Source of the DNA: Alnus glutinosa
Taxonomy: Eukaryota > Streptophyta > Magnoliopsida > Fagales > Betulaceae
Assembly (NCBI RefSeq): GCF_958979055.1
Contig: NC_084890.1
Location: 24,836,149 to 24,900,148 of the forward strand
Direction: 5' to 3'
DNA length: 64,000 bases
The position numbers and the translations under genes are program-made. Under the pieces are notes generated by a model that was not told the origin of the DNA, did not search any database, and saw only the letters and a list, made by a program, of their open reading frames with translations. This document shows positions 43,886 to 54,779 of the stretch, in pieces (position 1 is the stretch's first letter; the number at the start of each line of letters is the position of its first letter).

Positions 43886-44689
43886 TGCTCCGTTTGTTTT
43901 GACGTAAAATGGTTTTTGTCATAAAATGGTCAAAGGAAAGTCATTTTTCTAAAAAATATTTTTCGCCGAAAGCATTTTTCGATGTTTGGTGGGTACGGAA
44001 AATCACAAATATTTTTTATATTTTCATTCAATCATATTAACCTATAAAAATTAATTTTTATTTAAAACATATAAATATAAATATTAATGTAAAATAACAT
44101 AAAAATCACTGGTGACGAGATTCCGTCACTGATCGACAGGATTCCAGCTACTTTTACCGGATTCCGACTACTATAGCCAGAATTTGAAATAAAGGCCAGA
44201 ATCCGGACAGTTTCGTCGGAATTTGGGTTGGCTGGATTCCGGCGAAAGTGGCTGGATTCCGGCAAAAGTCACCGAATGCCGGCCAAAACTGCCTGAATCT
44301 GACACAGAACGGTCGGATTCCGGCCAGATGGCTGGAATACTACCAGTTTGGTCGCCGAAATCTGAGCTGACCGGATTCCGGCGAAGGTGGCCTGATTCTG
44401 TTGACGAATTCCAGCGACATTGACCGGATGTTATCAGATTCCGATACCGGCAAGATTTCTGTGGTGGTTGACTGCTTGAACGTGAAGGTTGAGTGCGTAG
44501 TTTAAAAGGGGTCGAATGCGTCTGGCGTTTTCGAAAAATGATTTACGATTTTAAAAAGCGTAAATCATTTTTCTAAATTTACTAAGCATTTTTGGTCAAA
44601 CAGAAATCGTTTTCCGGTTGACCATTATTTTCGCCCCCACCAAACAAAGGAAAATGCCAAAATCATTTTATGCCGAAACAAACGGAGCA
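43886..44689. mobile_element. Non-autonomous DNA transposon, 804 bp, TAA target duplication
   Basis: Termini TGCTCCGTTTGTTTTGACGT and its inverse ending AACAAACGGAGCA. The 3-bp duplication TAA lies on both sides (43883-43885, 44690-44692). The unoccupied paralogue at 54950 reads TTTCATTAAGAG, so the boundaries are certain. The centre (44100-44450) is made of about ten imperfect copies of GGATTCCGGC plus about 15-20 further bases. A 3-bp TAA duplication would suit PIF/Harbinger, but the class is inferred. No transposase. Confidence 0.85.
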
Positions 44690-45030
44690 TAAGAGAAAAA
44701 TTGTGGCTCGGCCGCTGTAGAAGGAAGAAAAAAGAAATTTAGTCTCATGATAATTAACCACTTTTTTTTTAAAAAAAGTTTACATATCCCTTTCAAATTA
44801 TCACGTAATTAACAATGTTTTCCTAATCTATCAAAAAATTGTCAATCTCCCCCAATGCCAGGAAAAAAATAAAAATCACCCTAAAATTTTTTCAATAAGT
44901 CAAAAATATTCTTATAAATTTGGAGAAAAAAAAAACCTAAAAACCAAAATTTATGTAGGAATTCCACTCTGGTGGGTCTTTACAATATTCGTAGTCACAT
45001 TCGCAAAATGCAGATTGAACTTTTACATGT

Positions 45031-45032
<2 letters not shown>
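44690..45032. repeat. Local repeat R6, copy 2 (continued)
   Basis: GTGGCTCGGCCGCTGTAGAA, AAGAAATTTAGTCTCAT and CCCCCAATGCCAGG are shared with 47690-48010 and 54960-55210. Confidence 0.75.

Positions 45033-45089
<57 letters not shown>
45033..45089. repeat. Poly(T) run, about 57 bp
   Basis: Uninterrupted T homopolymer. Confidence 0.95.
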
Positions 45090-45689
45090 CTTCTTCTAGA
45101 AGTGTAAGATTTTTGTTAGAATTTCATTATAGTTCTTATTACTACTAACAAGTGATATTTATTATAATTTTTATTACCACTAACAATAAAAAAAACTCGT
45201 ATAATTTTTTTACATCAAAGTACCCATTCGATTCAAAATTATAATTTCAAATTTTCACGATATCACAAACACACAATAATATAAACTACTAGTAAAATAA
45301 ACTAAGCAAAATTTATAGGGTCCAAGAAAAAGGGCACCTTTGAGCGTAGACTCTTTCTTTTAACAAGATTTGCCAAAACCCCAAACAACAACAATGATGA
45401 GAGTCATGTCATAACAATGCTGCAACGTCCAAAGCCTAAATGATACACCCATTTAAAAGTCAGAACATATTTGAACAAATATATAAAAGAGAATTACCAA
45501 GAGTGTCTTGCAACATGAATGTATTTTAACGGGCAATATTATCTCACAAATGCATTGATCTCTTAAAGACAATGAGAACTACAGTAACAGAGTTACAAAA
45601 AACAACATATTTCCTTCCATCATTGATTATTTTCTTCTCATCGTATAACAGTATTCACTATCACATCAGATTCATTGGATCATCTTGTT

Positions 45690-46060
45690 CAGCAATCTCA
45701 ACACAGCAACAAAATCTTTCCATAGATTAAATTCCGCAAAACTTTGGATCAAGTTTTGCCCTCTATTGATCAAGTCAACATCAAAATCCAAGACCATTCT
45801 ATAGGCATTTCAATTAGAGGAATAGTAAGTTAGTAACCTTCTATCAGGTTATCGACTTGGAATCCAAATCTCTTGTAGAGAATCACAACAGGAGTCCTTA
45901 AGGGATCAACATGAAGCGATATACGGTGCACATTTCAGGTTCTGGCAGTGTTCTGCATTTTTGAATTGCTGCTTTCAACAATGCCGCTCCAGTCTCCATG
46001 CCCTTGCCTCCTACAGTTCTCCTTCACTGAGTTTGGCTTCCATCAATCAAAAAGAACACA
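45690..46060 (-). pseudogene. GNAT-type N-acetyltransferase fragment, degenerate
   Basis: On the minus strand, pieces in different frames read GMETGAALLKAAIQKCRTLP, ISLHVDPLRTPVVILYKRFG, FQVDNLIEGY and NAYRMVLDFDVD. Together they form the acetyl-CoA-binding half of a GNAT acetyltransferase (the RRQG-G-A loop and the LYK--GF motif). At least two frameshifts and a stop after EGY break it. No promoter or N-terminal part was recognised next to it. Confidence 0.65.
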
Positions 46061-46381
46061 AATTGAATAAAATACATCAAGTTCAATACAGACTAAAAAA
46101 CATGAATAATTATACATACTCTCACCAGTTGCGTATCTAAGGGCTTGCCATCAGTCTCAACCGAAGACCTCTAGCACAAGACCGTCCTTTCATGTGCACA
46201 GGCTGGATGGATCATGGACCTAAGACAGTCCTGCCTAGGTGAATCATAAAAATTTGAAAAATCAAAGGCACAAACACATAACCTTAAAGTGAAATCATCT
46301 TACGAAATGTTGATATGGCATGGTTGTTAACTACAAGAGGAAAAGGGGAAAAGGGGAAGAATCGAAAGATAGAATGAAAAC

Positions 46382-46507
46382 CTGGGAGTGGAAGGAGAGC
46401 CCAGCGATGGCGATGAATTTGCTCTTCTTGATTTCTCTCTGGAATGTCACTTTCAGAGTCTCGGTGCAAATGGGTAGGGGAGACGTGTAGGCTTGGTGGT
46501 CCTTCAT
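46382..46507 (-). pseudogene. First-exon fragment of an IMPACT (UPF0029/YigZ)-like protein
   Basis: From ATG at 46505-46507 the frame reads MKDHQAYTSPLPICTETLKV and TFQREIKKSKFIAIAG, then GLSFHSQ and a donor CAG-GTTTTC. The KVTF-REIKKSKFIAIAG segment is the beginning of the IMPACT/YigZ domain. No later exons of that family are visible; the GNAT remnant lies downstream on the same strand, so the two may be relics of separate genes or a chimera. Confidence 0.45.
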
Positions 46508-46679
46508 TGCAGAGGTGCAGGCTTCACTTCAGGCTTGTGATTGTGACTTGTGAGCTCAAGTCTCAAGGCGCAAAAAAAACAAACCAAGTTTGAATATTTG
46601 GTTAGAAGTTAACAGTAAAAACTAGGAATATATTTGGTATTTCAAAATGAAAGAGGGTCAAAATAAAGGTAAAAAAAAT

Positions 46680-47300
46680 CTAATTTTTTAGGTGGCTATT
46701 CAAGTTTCAACTCAAACCTTGTCGCAATATGTGTGCAGTATGTGAAAATTAGGTGTACGTTGTAGATGTGTGATGGGGAGGACTTTTGTGTGTGGAGGCC
46801 TAGCTAGCTATAGAAATGCTACACGTATTGAAACTTTTATAAAGAGAGTTTTATTAAGATGATGTAGAGAATATTCATTAGTACTCGTAGCATTTTTTTT
46901 TATTAATTGTTTTGACCATCTCCAATAAATAAGCTACACATCAATTAATAAGACTTCATTTATAAAAAATTAAGTACATGTAACATTTCTTAGCTTGTTA
47001 ACTTCTATTCTCGTACAGTAAACTGTGTGCTATGTTGTTGAAAAAGGATGTGCTTGTGTGGTTAGAGGACTTTTTCAATCGTCCTTTTAGGCCCCCCTTC
47101 CCTGCTAGCATTGGTAGCCCGGCCCCCTCTCTTCTCAGCCACTAAACGTTGTACGGGCCAATAATAAGACGTGGAAGAACAGAGCCTTATTGTAAATCAT
47201 ATGGGTACCATGTACGTGTGGTTATAAATTAAGCATATATATATATATATATAGATGACAGAGACAGAAAAATTGATGTAACAAAATGCATACACACGTG
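46680..47300. repeat. Local repeats R1-R2, third copy, with an embedded foldback
   Basis: GGAGGACTTTTGTGTGTGG, GCCACTAAACGTTGTACGGG and CCAATAATAAGACGTGGAAG match the other copies. Inside it (46808-46990) is a foldback: GAAATGCTACACGTATTGAA faces TAAGTACATGTAACATTTCT, probably a MITE. Confidence 0.65.
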
Positions 47301-47334
47301 TTATTTGTTATATGACCTATAAATATTCTTGTTA

Positions 47335-48640
47335 AAATTCTTGACCTTTCATTATTTTTGTAATTAGTGTTTCTATATTTAGAAAATGTCAATTTAAGGT
47401 ATCTATATTTTAATTTTTTTCAATTCCAATCTTACATTAAAATTTTCTGTTAAATTCTATCAAAATTTCTAAAATACAACTTCTTTTTTTTTTTTAAATA
47501 AACAAAATTATAAAAATTTTCAAAGATTCAAGCACGGTCATTTTTGCAAAAAAATGTAAAGACAAAAGTGAATGTTGAAATGACGCCGTTTTGAAGTTTT
47601 GGTGCGAAATTTTTACACCATAGGGCTTTTTATTTTTTTATTATTATTGTATAGCTGCGTGCACGCCAAATTTCAATAATAGAAAATTTTTGGCTTGGCC
47701 GCTGTAGAAGGAAGAAAAAAGAAATTCAGTCTCATTATAATTAACCAAACTTTTTTTTTTTAAAAAAAAAAAATTCCCATATCTCTCTCAAATTATCACT
47801 TAATTAACAATGTTTCCCTAATCTACCAAAAAATTGTCAATGTCCCCCAATGCCAGGAAAAAAAATAAAAATCACCCTAAAATTTTTTCAATAAGTCAAA
47901 AGTATTCTTATAAATTTGAAAAAACAAAAACTAAAAACTAAAAATTATGCAAGAATTCCGCTTTGGTGGGTCTTTATAATATCCGTAGCCACATTTACAA
48001 AATGCAGACATCACTTTTAGATATCTGCATCTGCATATTGTTTTTACTAACCACGGTTGTCAATTATGTAGTAATTTGAGGGTATATGTTAGGGGTGTTC
48101 ATGTAGATATTCGCGTGGTTATTTGCGATATCTGCATTCGGAAAATGCGGATATCACTTTTAGATATCCAGATCCGCATCCGTATCTTTTTTTACTATCA
48201 GTATTTGCGCGGTTATTGTGGTTATTATTCGATATTCGCGAATAGGTAATGAGCCTATTTTAGCCGCTTTTAAAAATAATTTTGACCCATTTTTTGTCTT
48301 TTAGGCTTCTTTTGAAAAAATAATGCAACACCAAAAATATGTAAAACCGAAAAAAGAAAGAAAAAAGGGAAAACAAAATGATGGATACAACCTCAAAACA
48401 TTCATGTAATCAATGCTAACAAGAAACACCCTTACATATATATATATATATATATATTTAATCCACAATTCAATGAACATAAAAATCAAGCCAACAAACA
48501 TTAAAAAAAAAAAAAAGAACCATAAATTATAAATCCAATATAAAAAACATAAATTATCTAAATATTACACATTCATAAGTGGAATATATATATATAAATA
48601 AAGGATATGCTGGTGCGTGTAACCACTATCCTCAAGTGCG
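47335..48640. repeat. Local repeats R5-R6-R7, third copy
   Basis: R5 (AAGTGAATGTTGAAATGACG), R6 (GGCCGCTGTAGAAGGAAGAA) and R7 (GATATTCGCGTGGTTATTTG, GCGAATAGGTAATGAGCCTA, GCAACACCAAAAATATGTAA) lie in this order directly downstream of the decarboxylase pseudogene, as R6-R7 do for the intact gene. Confidence 0.75.
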
Positions 48641-48731
48641 TGCGGATAGTGATTTTTGCCATCCGTATCTACTAGGTGTGGATGCATGCAGTTAATATCT
48701 CACCGCATTTACACCCTTAATAATGAAAACT

Positions 48732-48732
48732 G

Positions 48733-48786
<54 letters not shown>
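48732..48786. repeat. Poly(A) run, about 53 bp
   Basis: A homopolymer bordering the repeat shared with 17009-17110. Confidence 0.95.
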
Positions 48787-48788
<2 letters not shown>

Positions 48789-49421
48789 GAATAGGAGGCA
48801 AATACAATACTCCGAAAACACCGAACTAGCAAATACAATTCAACCACACATGCAGCACGTACAGCTACAAAACAAAACAACCCACTACTCATTTCCTTCT
48901 TTCACTGGTCTGTCAAATGTTGTCCGGCATGATAACAGAAGCTTAGTTTTAGTTGGTGCTTAGTATGGCAGTTGCATGGTCCTGCACCACTTTCCAAGCC
49001 ATGATAACGTGTCGTTCCTCTACAAGAGTCGCGCCGACGGCAAACCGTATAACGTACAAATTCCCAACCATTGCATGCGTCATGTAAACTCGGCCTGACA
49101 TGTTAATCGACTCCAATAACTTCTGGTTAACCTCATTTGAACTTTCTTCTTCTACGTCCACCTTCTTCTTCTCATCAACATTACCATTTTCGTGCGTTGC
49201 CTTTGGCTTACCCATTGCTATTGGCGAAACCCTAAAACAAACCATAGCAAAATATCTAGGGGCCACGATTTCAAACCTTTTGTCCATTGCTACAAGCCCT
49301 TCAAAAAGCTTGGCCATTTCAACATGACTTCTAATGAAGTTCCTAAGGTTAGCCACGCCATAGCTTCTGAGCACAAACCAGAGTTTCAAGGCCCGGAATC
49401 TTCGGCTTAGGGCTATCTGCC

Positions 49422-49819
49422 TGTTATCTACTAATGTGCTTTGACTAGTTACTTGTTTACCTTGGTTGTGTTTTTTGTTAAACCTTGGTTTGTAGTAGGT
49501 GAAAGTAAGTAGGTGTTATGTATCCACGTAGGCTTCTAGAAACATGTTTGTTAAAGGCTCTTTTTGTTTTGTATGTAAATGAAAAAGAAGTTATGTATGG
49601 ACGGATGAGATATGAAAAAAAGAAGACTCCCGAGAATAGAAGAAGAAAGATTCTGCAGAAAAAACCCCTTCCATTTTCTCTGTTTTCAGCTCTGTTTTTA
49701 CCTCTGTTTTGTTCACTTTGCTGCAGAAATTCTGCAGCAACCTTCTCTTATTATCTTGTGTTTCCATGTCATAATCTGCTGCCCTTTGAAGTGTGTTTTG
49801 CTGGAAAAATCAGCCAACA
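49422..49819 (+). repeat. 5' LTR of the Copia element
   Basis: 398 bp, TG...CA borders. It should contain the promoter and the RNA start. No textbook TATA box is obvious, the closest being TTTGTATGTAAATG near 49571. Confidence 0.95.
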
Positions 49820-49823
49820 GATT

Positions 49824-49835
49824 TGGTATCAGAGC
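49824..49835 (+). other. Copia primer binding site
   Basis: TGGTATCAGAGC, complementary to the initiator tRNA-Met 3' end, lies four bases after the 5' LTR. Confidence 0.92.
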
Positions 49836-49905
49836 TTGGTTCAAAGAAAGAGTTTTTGGGCAGAAAATTTGAAGACAAAACAGAGGATTCGTTGAAGAAA
49901 AAGCC

Positions 49906-52900
49906 ATGGCCAGCACAAGCAATTTGAATTGGAGTAGTGTTCAAGTTCCAGTTTTTTCAGGTGAGAACTATGAGTTTTGGTGTATAAAGATGAAGACCTT
50001 ATTTGTCTCTATAGATTTATGGGACATTGTAGAATCAGGATATCAAATGCCTGAATCAACATCAAGTTTGACTGAAGCTCAACAAAAGGAATTGAAGGAG
50101 AACAAAAGCAAAGATGCTGGAGCTCTAGGAATGATTCAAAGGGGAGTCTCAGAAACTATTTTCCCAAGGATTATGGGAGCAACAAGAGCTAAGGAGGCGT
50201 GGGATATTCTACAAGCAGAATTTCAAGGAGACAAAAAGGTAAGAGCCATCAAACTCCAAACTCTTAGAAGAGATTTTGAAAATATGAGAATGAAAGAAAA
50301 TGAAAGTGTGAAAGATTATTCCACTAGATTTTTGGAGTTGGTAAATCAAATGAAAGCTTATGGAGAAGATATGATTGATCGTAGAATTGTTGAGAAAATT
50401 TTGATAAGCTTATCTGAAAAATTTGATCCTATGGTGGCTGTTATTGAAGAAACTAAAGACCTCTCTAGTTTAGGTGTTCAAGAGTTGTTGGGTTCATTGA
50501 AATCTCATGAGCAAAGGTTGGAACGACACTCCGAAAAATCAATAGAGAGTGCATTTCAATCTAAGCTCACAGTTAATGCTAAAAATCATGAAAAGAAAGC
50601 ATTAACTCATGAACAAAGTGAAGGGAATCTATCTAGAGGAGGTAGAAGTTATAGAGCAAGAGGAAGAGGAAGAAGTCCAAGAGGAAGAGGTAGAGGTAGC
50701 TATGAAAGAAAGCCAAGTGACGAAGGCTCTTCACAAAGATGTAATATTTGCAAGAAGAGTAGTCATGTTGAGAAAGACTGCTGGTTCAAGGGAAAGCCAC
50801 AATGTTTTCATTGCAAAAAATTTGGCCACTTGCAAAAAGATTGTAGATTATTGAAGAACAATCAACAAGCAAATTTCACCGAGGAGAAAGAGGGTGAAGG
50901 AAGCTTATTCTATGCATGTCAACATGTTTCCGAGAAGAAGAATGATACATGGTTCTTAGACAGTGGTTGTAGCAATCATATGACCCCGGAAAAAGAAATC
51001 TTTATTGACATAGACACCTCATTCAGCTCCAAAGTGAAGATGGGAAATGGTGTTGTGGTGGATGTTAAAGGAAAAGGAAGCATTGGAGTTGAAACCAAGA
51101 GAGGACTGAAGCAAATTCATGATGTTTTGTTTGTTCCGGAGTTAGATCAAAACTTGCTTAGCATTGGACAGCTCATGGAGCATGATTATGCTCTTTACTT
51201 TAAAGGACGTAGTTGTACAGTGTATGATGCAGGGAAAGAGAAATTGATTGTGGCTGAAGTTAAAATGGCTCCAAATAGAAGCTTTCCACTCACTTTCAAA
51301 TATACAAAAGATATGGCTCTAAAAGCTAGTGTACTTGATGAATCATGGTTGTGGCATAAAAGATTAGGTCATTTGAATTTTCAAAGTCTCAAGCTACTAC
51401 ATCAGAAAAATATGGTACAAGGGCTTCCTACTATCATTGAAAAGAATGAAGTTTGTGAAGGTTGTGCTCTTGGGAAGCATCATCGACAACCATTTTCAAA
51501 AGGAGTAGCATGGAGAGCTAAGAAGATGTTAGAATTGGTGCATACTGATGTTTGTGGACCGATGCAAACTCTTTCTCATTCTCAAAACAGGTACTTTATT
51601 CTCTTTATTGATGATTATAGTCGCATGACTTGGGTTTATTTTATGAAACAAAAATCTGAAGTCTTCAATATCTTTAGAAAGTTTAAATGTCTTGTTGAAA
51701 GACAAAGTGGTTGTCTTATTAAAGTCTTGAGAAGTGATAGAGGGAAGGAATATACCTCAAATCAATTTCATAAATTCTGTGAAGATGAAGGCATGGAAAG
51801 GCAATTGACAGTTTCTTATACTCCACAACAAAATGGGGTATCCGAAAGGAAGAATCAAACAGTAATGGAAATGGCCAAATCAATGTTGCATGAGAAAGGT
51901 TTACCAAAAACCTTCTGGGCTGAAGCTGTATACACAGCTGTTTATTTGATGAATAGATGTCCAACTAAGGCCGTGTGGGGTAAAACACCATTTGAAGCTT
52001 GGAGTGGAAGAAAGCCATCAATCAAGCATCTTAGAGTATTTGGTTGTATTTGTTATGCTCAAATCCCAAAGGAGAAAAGATACAAGCTGGATGAGACAAG
52101 TGAGAAGTGCATATTTGTTGGCTATAGCTCAATGTCAAAGGGCTATAGGCTATACAACTTGAAAACTAACAAAGTAATCATCAACCGAGATGTCTTATTT
52201 GATGAGAAAGCAAAATGGAATTGGGAGCAAGATCAAGTTGAAGATCAACTTGTTCCCACGACTCTTTTACAACAAAGACCAGCTCAAGAAAATGAAAGCA
52301 ATGATGACAACACTCATCCATCATCAAGTTCAACTTCATCACCAAGCTCACCATCATCTCCAAGCTCAAGTTCAACATCTCCAAGTTCAAGTCCAATGAG
52401 ATTAAGGAATTTGGATGATATTTATGCAAGATGTAACTTTTGTGTTGTTGAACCTGAAAATTTTGAAGAAGCAATGAAAGAAGAGAGTTGGAAAAAAGCT
52501 ATTGAAGATGAGATTGAAGTTATTGAAAAAAACAAAACATGGAAGCTGGTTGAGAGACCTAAAGACAAAGAAATTATTGGTGTGAAGTGGATCTACAAGG
52601 TAAAATACAATGTAGATGGTTCAGTTCAAAGAAACAAAGCAAGGCTAGTTGCAAAAGGGTATTCACAGCAGCCCGGAGTTGATTTTCATGAAACTTTTGC
52701 TCCTGTAGCTCGCTTGGATACAGTGAGAGCTCTAATTTGTCTAGCAGCTCAAAAGGGTTGGTTATTGTACCAACTTGATGTTAAATCAGCCTTCTTAAAT
52801 GGAGAGTTGAAAGAAGAGGTGTATGTTGAGCAACCTCAAGGATTTGTCATCCAAGGAGAAGAAGAAAAAGTATACAAGTTGAGAAAAGCTTTGTATGGGC

Positions 52901-54006
52901 TAAAACAAGCTCCTAGAGCATGGTATAGCCACATTGACAATTATTTCAATGAAAGTGGTTTCAAAAGGAGCAAGAATGAGCCAACCTTGTATGTAAAGCA
53001 TCAAGGTAATGTGAATTTGCTTATTGTTGCACTATATGTTGATGATTTGATTTTGACTGGAAGTAGTACTGAAATGATTGAAGAATTCAAGAAAGATATG
53101 GTGAAAAAGTATGAGATGAGTGATATGGGGCTGCTACACTATTTTCTTGGTATTGAAGTGTATCAAGACAAAGAAGAGGTGTTCATTTCTCAAAAGATGT
53201 ATGCTGAAAAAATTCTGAAAAAGTTCAGAATGCTTGGTTGCAAACCAATGGCTACACCCCTTGCTGTCAATGAAAAACTAAAAAAAGAAGATGGAGGAAA
53301 AAAGGTGGATGCTACACTCTATAGAAGTTTGGTTGGAAACTTGCTATATCTCACAGCAACAAGACCTGATATCATGTTTGCAGCAAGTTTGCTATCAAGG
53401 TTCATGCATTCTCCAAGTCATTTTCACTTTGCAGCAGCAAAAAGAGTGCTTAGATACATTCAAGGCACCACAAGTTATGGAATTAGATATTGCAGAAAAT
53501 CCATTGTGAAGTTGATTGGCTTTTGTGATAGTGATTGGGGTGGTTGTGCTGATGATATGAAAAGCACCTCAGGTTATGCCTTTTCACTTGGATCAGGTGT
53601 GTTTTCTTGGTCCTCAAAGAAGCAACAATCAGTTGCTCAATCTTCAGCAGAAGCAGAATACATTTCAGCAGCTATGGCAACGTCTCAAGCTATTTGGTTG
53701 AAAAGAATCCTTGAAGATATTGGTGAGAAACAAGAAGAGGCTGTATACTTGTATTGTGACAATAAATCAGCTATAGCAATGGCAAAGAATCAAGTTTATC
53801 ACAGCAGGACCAGACACATTGCAATCAAGCATCACTTCATTAGAGAAGCAATTGAAGAAGGAGAAATAGAATTGAATTTCTGCAGGTCAAAAGAGCAAGT
53901 AGCTGACATTTTCACCAAAGCCTTGCCAAAGGAAAAGTTCCAGCAACTCAGAGAAGCATTAGGAGTTCAAGAACAGCACATTAAGGGGGAGAATGTTATC
54001 TACTAA
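49906..54006 (+). CDS. Copia Gag-Pol polyprotein, 1366 residues
   Basis: One frame encodes all domains in the Copia order. Gag spans residues 1-270 (VFSGENYEFWCIKMKTLF, UBN2 type). Two CCHC zinc knuckles start at residues 279 and 300 (CNICKKSSHVEKDC, CFHCKKFGHLQKDC). The protease has catalytic Asp352 (FLDSGCSNHM). A GAG-pre-integrase domain lies near 482 (LWHKRLGHLN). The integrase has D548, D611 and E647, giving the D-35-E spacing. The reverse transcriptase has YVDD (Asp1046, Asp1047), and RNase H has D1208, E1249 and D1285. Its length is normal and no stop or frameshift is present. The ATG at 49906 follows the primer binding site by 70 bp and is the first in frame. Translation ends just inside the 3' LTR. 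Ser-rich codons near 52320-52400 form a simple-repeat linker between integrase and reverse transcriptase. Confidence 0.97.
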   Translation: MASTSNLNWSSVQVPVFSGENYEFWCIKMKTLFVSIDLWDIVESGYQMPESTSSLTEAQQKELKENKSKDAGALGMIQRGVSETIFPRIMGATRAKEAWDILQAEFQGDKKVRAIKLQTLRRDFENMRMKENESVKDYSTRFLELVNQMKAYGEDMIDRRIVEKILISLSEKFDPMVAVIEETKDLSSLGVQELLGSLKSHEQRLERHSEKSIESAFQSKLTVNAKNHEKKALTHEQSEGNLSRGGRSYRARGRGRSPRGRGRGSYERKPSDEGSSQRCNICKKSSHVEKDCWFKGKPQCFHCKKFGHLQKDCRLLKNNQQANFTEEKEGEGSLFYACQHVSEKKNDTWFLDSGCSNHMTPEKEIFIDIDTSFSSKVKMGNGVVVDVKGKGSIGVETKRGLKQIHDVLFVPELDQNLLSIGQLMEHDYALYFKGRSCTVYDAGKEKLIVAEVKMAPNRSFPLTFKYTKDMALKASVLDESWLWHKRLGHLNFQSLKLLHQKNMVQGLPTIIEKNEVCEGCALGKHHRQPFSKGVAWRAKKMLELVHTDVCGPMQTLSHSQNRYFILFIDDYSRMTWVYFMKQKSEVFNIFRKFKCLVERQSGCLIKVLRSDRGKEYTSNQFHKFCEDEGMERQLTVSYTPQQNGVSERKNQTVMEMAKSMLHEKGLPKTFWAEAVYTAVYLMNRCPTKAVWGKTPFEAWSGRKPSIKHLRVFGCICYAQIPKEKRYKLDETSEKCIFVGYSSMSKGYRLYNLKTNKVIINRDVLFDEKAKWNWEQDQVEDQLVPTTLLQQRPAQENESNDDNTHPSSSSTSSPSSPSSPSSSSTSPSSSPMRLRNLDDIYARCNFCVVEPENFEEAMKEESWKKAIEDEIEVIEKNKTWKLVERPKDKEIIGVKWIYKVKYNVDGSVQRNKARLVAKGYSQQPGVDFHETFAPVARLDTVRALICLAAQKGWLLYQLDVKSAFLNGELKEEVYVEQPQGFVIQGEEEKVYKLRKALYGLKQAPRAWYSHIDNYFNESGFKRSKNEPTLYVKHQGNVNLLIVALYVDDLILTGSSTEMIEEFKKDMVKKYEMSDMGLLHYFLGIEVYQDKEEVFISQKMYAEKILKKFRMLGCKPMATPLAVNEKLKKEDGGKKVDATLYRSLVGNLLYLTATRPDIMFAASLLSRFMHSPSHFHFAAAKRVLRYIQGTTSYGIRYCRKSIVKLIGFCDSDWGGCADDMKSTSGYAFSLGSGVFSWSSKKQQSVAQSSAEAEYISAAMATSQAIWLKRILEDIGEKQEEAVYLYCDNKSAIAMAKNQVYHSRTRHIAIKHHFIREAIEEGEIELNFCRSKEQVADIFTKALPKEKFQQLREALGVQEQHIKGENVIY
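53983..53993 (+). other. Copia polypurine tract
   Basis: AAGGGGGAGAA directly before the 3' LTR; the primer site for plus-strand DNA synthesis. It overlaps the end of the polyprotein frame. Confidence 0.9.
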
Positions 54007-54391
54007 TGTGCTTTGACTAGTTACTTGTTTACCTTGGTTGTGTTTTTTGTTAAACCTTGGTTTGTAGTAGGTGAAAGTAAGTAGGTGTTATGTATCCACG
54101 TAGGCTTCTAGAAACATGTTTGTTAAAGGCTCTTTTTGTTTTGTATGTAAATGAAAAAGAAGCTATGTATGGACGGATGAGATATGAAAAAAAGAAGACT
54201 CCCGAGAATAGAAGAAGAAAGATTCTGCAGAAAAAACCCCTTCCATTTTCTCTGTTTTCAGCTCTGTTTTTACCTCTGTTTTGTTCACTTTGCTGCAGAA
54301 ATTCTGCAGCAACCTTCTCTTATTATCTTGTGTTTCCATGTCATAATCTGCTGCCCTTTGAAGTGTGTTTTGCTGGAAAAATCAGCCAACA
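53994..54391 (+). repeat. 3' LTR of the Copia element
   Basis: 398 bp, same borders as the 5' LTR, one visible base difference. The polyprotein stop codon (TAA) lies at its positions 11-13. Confidence 0.95.
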
Positions 54392-54779
54392 CTGCCAGTC
54401 TTTATAATCCACCACTTGCTTTGAATCGGTGGCTTTATTCCTCAAGAACTCAGGGTTGGTTGAGAGTGATTTTACCAAGGCACTCGGATCTTTTACCCAA
54501 AGGCAGCAACAATCTAAAGTGGTTAAGAACCATTTATGTGCATTGAGACTAAATGAGTTCGCACCCTCAACACCATCCATGAAATGCCGGAACTCCGGAC
54601 AAATGCATGCATTTCCAGCATAAGCAGCATCCACATGGACCCATATGCCATAACCTTTTGCCACGTTGCATAACGACCCCAGTGGATCAACGGCAGTTGT
54701 GGAAGTAGTCCCCACAGTGGCGCAGAGAAACAATGGGACCAACCCTGCTTTAATGTCTTTGCAAATTTCGGATTGTAGT

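Larger units (their letters stand above)
49422..54391 (+). mobile_element. Full-length Ty1/Copia retrotransposon, apparently intact, 4970 bp
   Basis: Two 398-bp LTRs (49422-49819 and 53994-54391) start TGTTATCTAC and end GCCAACA. The 5-bp target duplication CTGCC is exact (49417-49421, 54392-54396). A tRNA-iMet primer binding site and a polypurine tract are in place, and a single uninterrupted polyprotein frame fills the interior. By eye the LTRs differ at one position (GAAGTTATG against GAAGCTATG), indicating a very recent insertion. It lies within the decarboxylase pseudogene, antisense to it. Confidence 0.97.
48949..54779 (-). pseudogene. Tyrosine/DOPA decarboxylase pseudogene, 5'-truncated and split by a Copia element
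   Basis: The C-terminal part (48949-49421) and the central part (54397-54779) together correspond to about residues 230-513 of the intact decarboxylase, including [18 protein letters not shown] (PLP lysine) and VVDYKDW. The Copia element sits exactly at the sequence CTGCC, which is duplicated on both sides. Without it the two parts join in frame and no other stop is seen. The first 230 or so residues and the promoter are missing: at about 54780 the homology changes abruptly to repeat R2. Differences from the intact gene are few (for example [11 protein letters not shown] for [11 protein letters not shown]), so the duplication is fairly recent. Confidence 0.92.
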
